Assembly: GCF_034702125.1 (NCBI RefSeq)
Contig: NC_085860.1
Location: 56,890,976-56,954,975, forward strand
DNA: 64,000 bases
Source of the DNA: Engraulis encrasicolus
Taxonomy: Eukaryota > Chordata > Actinopteri > Clupeiformes > Engraulidae
Direction of reading: 5' to 3'
Under the pieces are notes generated by a model. It had not been told where the DNA came from and made no database searches. It was given only the letters and a program-made list of their open reading frames with translations. The position numbers and the translations under genes were made by a program. Positions 1 through 12,100 of this stretch are shown here, in pieces. Each line of letters opens with the position of its first letter. The first letter of the stretch is position 1.

Positions 1-50
1 TTATGAGTTTGTGAGTTTATAGATAAGTTAAGTAGGCCTACGTGTATTGA

Positions 51-239
51 TTTTTTGGCAGGGGGAGGCGGGGGGCGTTAAGTCTTTTATCAGGACAGGA
101 CAGTGCGAGCGTGTGGTAAATGAGTGGGAGAGAGAGAGGGAAAGGATCAGCAGAGGACCTCTGGCCGGAATCAAATCCGTTATCACCACTGTAATGGTAC
201 GGTGTCTTAGCTCATTGAGCCACTGTGCCACCAAGCACA
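51..239 (-). repeat. tRNA-derived SINE (family A, degraded)
   Basis: Read on the minus strand there is a tRNA-like head with an A-box-like TGGCACAGTGG and a decayed B box (GATTTGATTCC). A pyrimidine-rich body with CTCTCTCTCCCACTCATTT and CACTGTCCTGTC follows. The same body occurs at 18685-18865, 44850-45015 and 56855-57031, so this is one dispersed family. It is noncoding; reading frames through it are chance. Confidence 0.6.
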
Positions 240-351
240 ACCATTTCCCAGTGTCCCCATTCTACTACATTCCAGCTGCTCACAGGGCCATTTGCATGGG
301 TCATTTTAACTGGGGATGCTCGCATGACAACACCTTGGAGTGCTGATGCCT

Positions 352-527
352 GCTTTTGTGCTGGTTGGATCAAATTTGGCATTTTTTTTAAATAGAATTT
401 TTTGTTTTTTCAGTAATAACACTAGCTAACTACCTCATTAGGTACAATGGAATAACTGGTGTAACCACTATGTAATATCATGTGCTAGTGTTATACTTAC
501 ACTATAAATTTGGCCACCTCTGCCATT
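352..527. repeat. Fragment of a dispersed MITE also present at 57410-57710
   Basis: The segment starting CTGGTTGGATCAA and ending GGCCACCTCTGCC aligns by eye with 57535-57710, including a shared CATGTGCTAGTGTT block. Only one terminal end (a CACCTCTG type) is recognisable here. Between 527 and 1230 I see no gene; the region is AT-rich noncoding sequence. Confidence 0.45.
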
Positions 528-1233
528 TTCTGACTGTCGATGTTTCACCTAATGTCTGTGCTGACCAGGCACATTATAGCTGACCAGTGTAACATGGGTG
601 CAATATACTGAGTCCCAGAGGAATTAATCCCAGAGGAAATTAAGGTGTTAGTATACATAGGCCTACATGATACACAAGCCATTACACATAGTATTGTTTA
701 TATGGTTAAACATATGATTTTGGGTAGATATTTAGCCTGACATTTTAAACATGATCCTTGATTAATGTTTCACCTCATATTCGCACAGTTTTAGGACGTT
801 TTTTGGCAGAGTTGGTGTGTGTTCTTTATAGATTTGCATGGACTGAAGAACACAGGTCTACCTACACAAGATGGAGGCTGTGCTTGCCATTTCCCAGTGC
901 TGTCGCAAATTGCTGTGACACCGGCAGTCTTGTGTTCTACCTCTATGGCCCACAATCTTGTCACGAGGTCATGCAAGGCCAAGGGTTAGGCTATGAGTCA
1001 CATGATGACGGCAGGTGAGCTGCATCCAATGGGTTGGTTGCACCATGTAGAATGCTTAACTTTGATTACATTACAGAAGTGATATCATTGCGACATTTGA
1101 ATGCACCTTGTGAACTCAGACAATTGTTTGAGAGAACGCTGGCAAAAGGCTATGCTTAAAGTGTGTCACTTTAGTGGGCTACTACTAGCCTACTTACTAC
1201 TGTGGGTGCATATTAAAAGCTGAAAATATGAGA

Positions 1234-2092
1234 CTTCTGGAACCGTGTGTGTGTGTGTGTTTGTGTTTAGGAGGGAGACCTACCTCCTACCTTGGCAGTC
1301 TGCTCTCCTCCAAAGCTGACATAGACTCTGAGGTCAACCACCGTCTGAGCTGTGCCTGTGGAGCTTATGCCAAACTCAGAAAAAGAGTCTTTGATGACAG
1401 AGACCTGAGACCCCAAACTAAGATCCTGGTTTACAAGGCTGTAGTTCTTCCCTCCCTGTTGTATGGAGCAGAAACCTGGACCACATACAGCAGACACCTA
1501 AAATCACTAGAACAATTCCATCAACGGTCCCTGCGTAAAATCCTGAAGATCAACTGGCAGGACAAACGCACCAACATCAGTATCCTGGAGGAGGCTAATG
1601 TACCCAGCATTACAACTATCATAATGAAGCACCAACTCCGCTGGACAGGCCACGTCATCCGCATGCCAGACACCCGTCTCCCAAAGCAGATCTTGTACTC
1701 CCAACTGAAAGAGGGTCAGCGTGTCCCTGGTGGTCCAAAGAAACGCTACAAAGACAACATCAAAACCAACTTAAAGAAATTCCATATACCATCTAATAAC
1801 TGGGAGGACCTTGCCAGGGACAGACATAGCTGGAGGAAAGCATTGCATGAGGGTGCAGCACAACATGAAAACGAACTCCACCATGCCACACAAGCAAAGC
1901 GACAACGCCGTAAGGATCACATGGAAAAGGCTGCATCAATACCCACCACCTCTACTTTCCCCTGCCCAAACTGCACCAAGATATGTGGATCAAGGATTGG
2001 TCTCCACAGTCACCTGAAGACCCACAAATAGAAAACCCTACTGAGAGGACAGTCATACTCGTTTCGAGTGACCGCTGATGATGATGATGATG
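1234..2092 (+). mobile_element. 5'-truncated non-LTR retrotransposon (LINE), ORF2 C-terminus
   Basis: An open frame to the stop at 2029-2031 encodes the C-terminal part of a non-LTR reverse transcriptase. It contains a YLGSLLSS segment, then LYGAETWT, then RWTGHVIRMPDTRLPK, typical of the region after the RT palm in endonuclease-RT LINEs. It ends with a zinc-finger-like CPNC...H...H motif. The 3' end closes in a short (GATGAT)n tail at about 2079-2092, a common LINE 3' terminus. The RT catalytic core and endonuclease are missing, so this is a 5'-truncated insertion. The clade (RTE-like or other) cannot be fixed by eye. Confidence 0.8.
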
Positions 2093-2171
2093 TTTGTGTG
2101 TGCATGCATGTGTGCGTGCGTGCATGCGTGTGATAGTAGTAGCCTAGTAAAAGTAGTTATGGTATATAGTA

Positions 2172-2498
2172 CAGTGGTTCCCAACCTTTTCCTCCAGGGA
2201 CCCATGTTTTTACCATTGTGAGCTTTGGTGACCCAACCGCGCGAGTGCTTGCACGAGAGGGAGTCACATGATACCCTCTGTTTCCTGCGTCTTAAGTCAA
2301 ATATGGAATATATGTTTACAATTACGTTGTTGCATATATATATTATTTAAATAAATGCTTTGTCATTTACATTTATTCAACATCGGCTATTTAAGGTATT
2401 TAAAATGAAACCCCTTAAAATCAAGAAGGCTTGGCGACCCTCTGTGGATCTTTGGTGACCCATAGGTTGGGTCCCGACCCATAGGTTTGGAACCACTG
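2172..2498. mobile_element. hAT-type MITE
   Basis: It starts CAGTGGTTCCCAACC and ends GGTTTGGAACCACTG, forming terminal inverted repeats. Flanking 8 bp sequences ATATAGTA (2164-2171) and GTATAGTA (2499-2506) match at seven positions, as expected for a hAT target-site duplication. No coding capacity is seen. Confidence 0.75.
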
Positions 2499-3110
2499 GT
2501 ATAGTAGGCCTACAGTAGGCCTAATATAGTAGCAGAGTTGTATATAGTAGCGCTAGAGTACTCTTACAGATGTAATTACAACAGGCTATGTGGTAACTGT
2601 GTAATGTCATATTAGGCCTACTGGTGTTATTGTTATAATTATCTGTTAGTAGCCTAGTAGGCCTAGTAGTAGCCTAGTAATTCTGTGCAGAGCGTTGGCT
2701 TTTATTTTGAAATGCATGCTGACTTTTTTTGTCTTTTTTGTTGCCAGCACCTTTCCATGCAGATTCAATGTTGTGTTTCCCCAGCTCACAGTGGGTTGGG
2801 CAAGCTGCGCGCACTCACGCATCTGAGAACTATACAACTCTTCACGAGGTCCCAAACTAATGAGGAAAAAACATATGGCTTGAATATTTATAGAGCGTAT
2901 AGCGTCTGACTTCCTTGTGCGCAGATCAACTCGGTCGAAGGAAGCAGTCTGCAAGTTAGTTCATCACGAGTTGTCTATCTGTCTCCTCCCAGTGGTTCAA
3001 CCGGAATAAAATAACTTGTTGCTTGCAGCCAGCTGACTAGAACTCCGTGTCCTTCTTTGGTGCAATTCTTCTTGTTTTGCACTGTAGTCTTAGCAATCAC
3101 TTTTACATAA

Positions 3111-6058
3111 ATGGCGACAAGTTCTGATCGAACACCTCCTCCTTTCCCTGATATTGAAGACATGGATACTGAAACAAGAGAGGATAGCAATGAACATGAC
3201 TCTGATTTAGCGACTGTGAGTAACCATTTTACACTAATGTCGTGCAGACTGTTCTTTTGCTTGATGATATTAACCTTCACTTCCTGCAACCTGTCTACAC
3301 TTAAGTGCCTGGAATGGTTTACGCATTTGTTTCGCTACTTTTCGCAAAGTTTGGAAACTTCGATAAAGTTATGTAACATTATGCAGGAACTGGCATCACA
3401 TGCACTGATTGGTGAATTTGCTGACATCCACAATAACGTAGGTGTAAACAGTGCACATTTGAGTTAACTTCGAGACAATCGCGCCTGACTAGACATGTGA
3501 GTGAGCCTGGGCTGAGCATTTTGTTACAGTTCTCTGACCTTTACGTTGGACTTTTAAATGTAAACTCTGACATTCGTGCAAAAAATGACATAGCCCCTGG
3601 CCTATGATTATAGGCTAATAGGTCAGTGTTTTTTTGTGACGGAATGAAAGAGCAAAAAAACCCCAAGAAATTAAGTAATTAATTATTCAGCAATAATAAC
3701 AAAACCATAAATATTGAGCATGAGTAAAATGACACTCCGAAATGCATGTTATCCATCCATCCATCCATCCATCCATCCATTCATCCATTCATTCATTCAT
3801 TCATTCATTCATTCATTCATTCATTCATTCATTCATCCATCCATCCATCCATCCATCCATCCATTCATTCATTCATTCGCTCCTGCAGATAGCCCAAGTT
3901 TTACACGCCATGGAACTCAAGCATGCCGTGACCATTTAATTATTTGTCGACTTGTGTGAAATTAATACAGTGGTTTATAGCTGATGAGATCGCATTTGGT
4001 GGACCAGAGAGGGGAGGGTACACCAGAGCAATGGAATTCAGAGTTGTGACAAGCGGGCCAGGCCTACAGGAAGTTGGTTGGTGACAGTCACATTCGATAG
4101 ATTCAAATAGTTCTAGGCAGCGGCTTTCTGTTCGCTAGAGGCTAACATAGTAACGACTACATAATAAACAAATATAAGGTAGAAATGAATTACATTTACC
4201 ATTAAGCCAACGCCTACCTCACTTTTGTTTTACGCCAGAAATATTCTAGTAAGGGGAGATAGGACAGGTACATAGAAATTAACGGTGAAGATTCGTAACG
4301 CAAATATGGCGTCTACCCGCACATCTCCCGCCTTTCTGGTAACAAGAGCCAATGTGCCTGCTGAGCTGCGTTGCCAGTGATCCAATCATCTGGCTGCATC
4401 GGCGCACGCGAAATTATGCACATGCTCAGTTGTGAAAAGCCGTTGCTCTCGTGCCATTATGGAACTACTGCGCCTGCGCTCTGTCAAAAAAACCGTGAGA
4501 AAAGTGGCTCAAAAAGCTTTATTTTGACTCGTATGACACAACCAAGTAGTCTAGATTGATCAGTTTTTCACGGTCGTTTCAACCATATGGTTTTCACAAC
4601 CGCTGGGTTCCCCTCCGTCCTATACTCAGTTTCCCCATTCATTTTTCCCATTGACTCTCAGATCTGGTCTACTTAATCGCGAAATAGCACCCCGGAGGCG
4701 TCACCAAGATGGCCGCCATATGTCCCCTCTCATTCTAAAATCTCTCTGTTATTACGCCCACTTCCTGAAACTAGTGGAACTATGTCAATGGCGATATGTG
4801 TGTCAAAGGCTCCATTAGCCACCGTTGTTGTGTAAAAAATGGAATATTAAGGTCAATGGGGTTGGCTATACTCTTACTTCAATGGCTTTGGTAGGCCTAA
4901 ACACACTAGCTCAGGGGTTCCCAACTTTTTTCCAACTTGGGGCCCACTTGAAATTTTCACAAATGTTCGGGGCCCACCTCTGGCCCAATACACAATAAAA
5001 TTGCAATATATAGTCAACAGCAACACACTCACAAATATTATTTTCATTTTTAGAAAATTATTTCAAGGCCCACTTGGAATACCCTCAGGGCCCACAGTTT
5101 GAAAATCACTGCACTAGCTAATGCATGTGCTCATGTGGTTAGTGGGCTCTCAGGGGCAATAGGCAGTGCTTCAGACGGAGCACACAATATACAATTTGGC
5201 CCAGGAATATTTAGACATTGGCACTATTTTCACATTTATGGCCCTACACACAACTATAATGGAATAAAACTGAAACAAGCACTATGTACTATAACTGCAG
5301 ACTTTCAGCTTTAATTTGAGAGTATTAATTACCAATTCAGGTGAACTACTGAATGAATTACAATTACAACTTACAATATGTAACGGATGCCAACTAGCAG
5401 AGTGTGGCAGTAAAATGTTAGTAAAACCTCCCTCCCTAAGCCTTATATATTCTAGTATCAGTAGCACTGAACTATATCTGGCCTGTTGACTGGTCTGAGT
5501 GGTGGAACTAGTGCAGATCACCTCAGTTACATACAGTGCTGCCTATAAAAGTCTACACACCCTTGTTCAGATGTTTTTGTGATATAAAAAGTGACATAAT
5601 TCATATAAATATTTATTTTGTTTTTGCTATGCTTTTCCTGCTAACCTGCTGTGCCCCCCTAGCTGATATGCGATCAGCACTTTATCAGAGGAAAACGCAT
5701 AGAACAATATCAGACATGATCACATAGCAATAGAAACATGCTGACAGTAGCCTGTTCTGCCAACAAAGTTCAGCAGTGTGGCCGATCCCTCTGCCCCCCT
5801 TCACACTGCTGAGTGGGTTGAATTGTGATTTCGCAAGCTAACTATATGGAGTGTGCATCCGCAGACCGCGTGTGCTATGAATCACGATTGCTTTCCTTTT
5901 CATGCGCCACACCCTCTCAATGTCATCACCAAAATAATCAGTTCCTATTTTCTACGTCCTGTCTTCTAATTCAGTACATGGTTACTAGTAGTAGAGTACA
6001 GTACAGTAGAGTACTTTTTATTAATCTTGAGGGAAATTAAAGTGTCTTACAGCTTACC

Positions 6059-6137
<79 letters not shown>

Positions 6138-9100
6138 GCTACAGATACAAGACATACACAAAGACCTAATACACATTATTGCACACTTCAGTAAACATAT
6201 AGCAAAAGATTGAGTATAGCAAAATGCCTTACATTAGTTAACAAACACACACCCACGAGAAGTTGAAACGTCATTGCCATTGAATGAATTAATAAAAAGA
6301 AGAAAAAATAACTTAAAGAAGAAAAAAATCCAAAGGAGTGTGCGAACCTTTTTTTAAAAACATACGTAATCTTTTTGTTCAGCACCAGGGATTGTGCACA
6401 AGTAACTCTCTACAATTGAACTCTGTCTGGGCCATTCCAAAACATCAGTCCCATTCTGGTGATGCAATCCTTTTGTTGACTTAGACGTGGGCTTAGGGTA
6501 ATTGTCGTTGTGAAAGATTAAATTCCTCTGCATCTTCACCTTTCTAACAGGCTTAGTGCCATTACCACTGCCCCGGTGGAACTGTTCATAATTCTCTCCT
6601 CCCTGACTAAGGCCCCAGTTCCAGTAGACTGTCATCATGCAAAGGCGTAGTTATTTCGCGCAACTACTGCATTCTGCGGTGAGGTGCGATGCCTTCAAGT
6701 TAAGTCGTGATCCTCAACGCAGCGGGAAAACACTTTTGTGCAGTGACGATGTTTGCATAGTTTTCCCGGCGTGTCTGTGATTTTCGGTTGCTAAGCGCGA
6801 AAATGCTCTGCTCTGCCCTGACCAGAACCATGCCTAACCTTCGCCCGTCAGTAAAGCAACATTTCTGCTGCCTAACTTTTGCCAAGAGCAGCGAAACAAG
6901 CAAGGGAAATGGTGAAATTGTGGTGAAATTGTGCCCTGACCAAAATCATGCCTACACTTAACCTGTCACAGGTGTTGTGGAGCACGAGTTAACATGCAAA
7001 GGCGTGATGCACAAACAAGATAGATGGTTCCAGTTATCTTGACGCTCTGGCATGATGACATGTTGCGGAGAAAAACAGTCACAAAGTATGATGCTGCCTC
7101 CACCATGCTTCACTTAAGGCAGGAATGTTGAACTCAAGGCTGAGGGCCAAATCTGGCCCGCGGAGTCATTTTATTTGGCCTGCGAGATCATTTCAACTTT
7201 AGCGCTCAACTTTAGCGCTCAATTTCATTGAAGATTTAGAGTTTTGGGCCCTTGTTCAATTTGAGTTTGACAACCCTGACTTAAAGGGGCATTCCACCGG
7301 TGGAGAGATGAATATGTATTGAAAGTGGGTCATATATATACACCGCGTTCCACATTATTACGCAAATGACATTTTTGCCGGTTTCCCAAATAATCAATAG
7401 AAATGACAGTCGTCATATTTTTCAAGTCATCAGCCATTAGAGTACAATTTTAAACGTTTTTGAATGAACCTTCCAATGACATCGGTATTTTTTAAAATAA
7501 TAAAAAACGTAAAATGCCCAAAATGCTCTGTTCCAATTAATTACGCAAAACAGTTTTGTAGTGTTGTAATCCAAATTTCTTTCTTTTTTTCCCATTTACA
7601 TCAAAACAGTTGGCATTTGGTACCTTCAATACATTTCAATGTTCAAAACTTTGCTATAAGCTGTAACTGGAATGCTGCATTTAATATTGAAGTGATGGAA
7701 TTGCATGGTAGTTATGGAAGCCCAGATATCCTTGCTGCTTTGATCTCAGCTGTTTTTGTTTGTTTGGTCGGGTGACCCACACTTCACTCTTCAATATACC
7801 CGTAGATTTCCATGCCACGTTTAGGTGCTTTGGAGATGATGACATTCTAACTCACCAGACATAACATCCCATTCATTTTCAATGGGGTTTTATGTCTGGT
7901 GAGTTAAAATGTCGATACCACCAAAGCACCTAAACGTGGCATGGAAATCTATGGGTATATTGAAGAGTGAAGTGTGGGTCACCAGACCAAACAAACAAAA
8001 ACAGTTGAGAGCAAAGCATCAAGGATATCTGGGCTTCCATAACTCCCATGCAATGCCCTGCCATTGACTTCAATGTTAAAGGCAGCATTCCAGTTACTAA
8101 GACAAAGAGGTTATCATCAAGTATTGAACATTGAAATGTAATTTAGAAGGTACAAAAATCCAACTGTGTTGATGTAAATGGGAAACAAAGAAAGAAATTT
8201 GGATTACAACACTATAAAACTACTTTGCGTAATAATGTGGAACAGAGCATTTTAAGTTTTTTATTACTTAAAAAATACCGTTATCATTGGAAGGTTCATT
8301 CAAAAACGTTTTAATTGTACTCTAATGGCGGATGACTTGAAAATTATGACGACTGTCATTTGCATTGATTATTTGGGGAAACAGCGAAAAATGTCAGTTG
8401 CATAATAATGTGGATCGTGGTGTAGTAGAATAGTAGCATAAATTTCTAATTTGGTGCCTTCTTGGCCGAGAAAAGGCAGAAAATGACTTTTTAGTGCTTG
8501 TGGATTTGTGACAACAATCTCGCTCACGTGCATTCCGTCAACGTTGGTCCACATGCCACACCCAGGCAGCTCTGCCAGTGACTTACTGGAGCCTCAATGC
8601 CAGTGATTTCAAAAGCACTGGCACACTGATCTGCGATAGGTCTGTTAGCGCATTAGGTCCAACCCTCTATGGGAGGCTTGTTGTCTCAACAGAAATCCAC
8701 CTATCTTACACTTCCTCCTACAATGATGCAAAATGACGATTTTTACATCATTCTGGGAGGAAATGTTAAGAGCTGAATACAGATTTCTCCTGTCTCAGGG
8801 GGAATTGAGAGAGTGTTGCATGACCATTCAAAAGTATGACTGGGTGTCTAGCAATGGAAAGCCCAATGCAAATGGTTGGAGTGTCCTTTAAGGCATGGTG
8901 TTATTTAGGTGATGTGCAGAGTTGTTTTTGTGCCCATCATACATTTTGGAATTATGTCCAAAATGTTCAACTTCAGTTTCATCAAATCATAACACATTTC
9001 CCCACATGCATTTTGGAGATTACAGATGTAGTTTTTGAAAAATGTACTCCACCAAGGTTGAACGTTTTGGACATAATTGCAAAATGTTTGTTTGGCGTAA

Positions 9101-12100
9101 AACATCATTCAAATAACAATATCCCTTAAGTGAAGTGTGGCAGAGGCAGCATCATGTTTTTTGCTGTGTTTTTTCAGCTGGAACTGGAGCCTTAGTCAGG
9201 GAGAACGGAATTATGAACAGCTCAAAATTCCAGTCAGTGTTGCCACAAAACCATAACCCCCTGCTAGAGAGTTGAATATGAAGGGTAACTTAATCTTTCA
9301 GTGTGACATTTAACACATGTATATGCCTAAATCAACAAAAGAAAATTCACACCTGAATCCCTTCAAACATCTGAGGGGTGATCTGAAGGGCACAGGAGAT
9401 GCCCTTACAATCTGTCAGATTTGCAGAGAGGAGTAGACACATATTGCCACATCAACATGTGCCACGCTCATGCTTAATGTTGCTTTACATGTTGTGGTGA
9501 ACCCTTTGTGTTTACTATGATGAAGTGTGCTTTTGATTGTTGACATGGGCGCACGTACACCTCCCTACTGGGCAGTGTTCTACATCTGGTCAACAGTTGG
9601 GAAATCTTAACCAGACGTCTTATTTACTTCAAAACCATATATAACGCACTGATGTTACATTTCTACAAGGAAATATACGTTACACACTATTCCCTAGCTC
9701 AGTGGTTTCCAAACTGGGGGTCGGGATCCATATACTGTCGCCGAGGTACTATAGGGGGGTGGTGGGACTTTGCACAAAAATTATTACTGGAAAATCTAGC
9801 AATATTAATGGAAAAAACAAACAACCGAAAGTTGGAGGGGTACATCTTCACGCACCGGTGTGATGGTCTTGTCGTCACGTGTGTATCATCTCCACAATAT
9901 ATTTTTGTATTTTTGAGCATATTATTACGAATATACGGAGGATTTGATATAGTTGAAAATGTTAAATTATTGCCTGTTGGTTTACTAACCAATCAAAATC
10001 CTTTCTAATGTGTCTGGATGCTTGTTGATGCATCTGAAGAGTGTGTTTCACCTTGTTTCCTGAAGAAAAAGACTCAATAATGCAAAATCAAACATAGTCA
10101 AAAGATGATATATGTGATATGTAATAGTAGAAGAACTGGTCTGATTTCCATTTATTTCAATTGTGACATAGGCCAATAGAGGCAGAACTAATGGCCATAT
10201 CAGTGTCGAATCAAATCCAAATGAAGTGACCAGTTTCTAAGATTGTTGATTTTAAGATTATGTTCAAGATTTTTTGACACTTAAGTGGTTTTTTTTCTTT
10301 TGCAGGCTGACATTGATGTGGGCAACGCTAATCAAATGCTTTCAACAGTTCATGATGTCAGCAAACCGAAAAGTGCCTCCTCAGATAATGTTTCTGACAA
10401 GGAACCAAAGAATGAATCAAATAAAGCAACTGAAGACATTTTTGGAATGTCCGCAAGCAGTCCTGAAGATGCAAATATCCCTACTGATGATTTTGAAACT
10501 GAACCGCCCTCTGGCTCATTTGATAACCCATCAGGTGAAATAGAACTCATGGCAGACCTTGACATGACTGGGAAATTGATCCAAGATGATGACAGTATAA
10601 TTGATACAATTGTTAGTGACTCTCCAGACATTCCAAGCAATTCCAAAGAAAATCCTACTGGTGAAAACATTTCAGAATTGTTGAGTAATCCTGCTGGCCT
10701 CAGTGCTCCTTCAAAGAATGACACAGAAACGGCAACCATTCCTGTCACAAAACCTCTTGCTGATGTGGACAATTTCTTTGAAGACATTCCTGAAGATCCT
10801 GTGATGAGGCCAAATACAAATCCTCTTGATGACCTCTTCGGTGATATCCCTGCTGCACTGTGTGTACAGAAACCACTTTCAGATGCCTCTGAACAATCTA
10901 CTGGTGACAACCATTCTGATTTGCTGAATAAACCTGTAAGGACAGAAGAGAAAGACCTCTTTGCTGACCCACCTGAGGACATTTTCAGTGGCATCCTGAA
11001 AGAAGAACACGAGCAACAAAGCTTATCAACAATTGTTGACCAACCTGTTGACATTTTCAGTGACATCCTGAAAGAAGAACATGAGCAACTAAGCTTAGCA
11101 ACAAAGCAACACCCCAGTGCCATTTGCGATGCCTCACAGGACATCTGTGTAGAAGGCGATAGCACCCTCAATGCTGACTCTGGCGAATCCCTCGATGACT
11201 TTGAAAACATTGAAGTACAGTCCGTTACACATGAACCAGAAATCACAGTTGATGACCCTTTGGTATGTGACACCACAGAACACTCTACTGGGGAAGACCT
11301 TTCAGAGTTATTGATGGAACCAACTGGTACAGAACCAAAATCTATAGTTGAATCACCTGAGAACACTTTGAGTGAAGGCAAAGATGACACAGACGACACA
11401 GATGCCACAGAAATCGCTGCCTCAGAAGTTGTAGGTCTAGGAACCAATGATGACCCTTGTACCGAAGATCTGGACAATGTTACAGAGGAATCTCAGATGG
11501 CTCATCCAGATGAAAAACAACCAGATGATCTTATCAGTCAGGTGGTCCAAGACAAAGATGCGCAACAAAACACCTCTGTCAACATTTCTGACTCCACTGG
11601 TAAGCCTCCAGTTGAAATTGAACATGTGACAGACCCTGACATAACGGATGACGTACTTCAACATGACAACAGTGTAACCGATGACGTTGCTAGTGAATCT
11701 CAAGACAGTAAAGTTCAGGAATCTTTGGGTGTCCTGGAGCCAATTGTGTGTGCCAATGAAAATGCTGCAGATGTCACTAACCAGTCTCTTGACCAGGCAC
11801 AGTCATTGAGTGAAGCTCTCATACCAGAACAACACGACCTCTTTGGTGACCCACTAGAGGACATCCTCAGTGACAAAAATGAGCAAGAAAACAATGATGC
11901 TTCAAAGGATGCTGGCTTAGAAGGCAAAAATGTCTTTGATGATCCTTTGTCATGTGTCGACGAACCCCTTTCAGCCACCCCTGCACAGTCTACTGGTGAT
12001 GATCTTTCAGACTTATTGATTGATCCAACTGGTAAAGAACAAAAATCAGTCATCACTGAACCACATCACAACATTTTTGAAGACAGACCAGAACAGAAAG

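Noticed and set aside
3748..3880. CRISPR-like or protein-coding tandem repeat
   Set aside because: It is a plain ATCC/ATTC microsatellite with no spacers, in a vertebrate intron.
10350..11477. A 375-codon open frame on the minus strand opposite snx1 exon 2
   Set aside because: It mirrors the repeats of the sense exon. Ser-rich antisense frames arise because the sense codons are Asp/Glu/Ser-rich with few antisense stops. No domain is recognisable.
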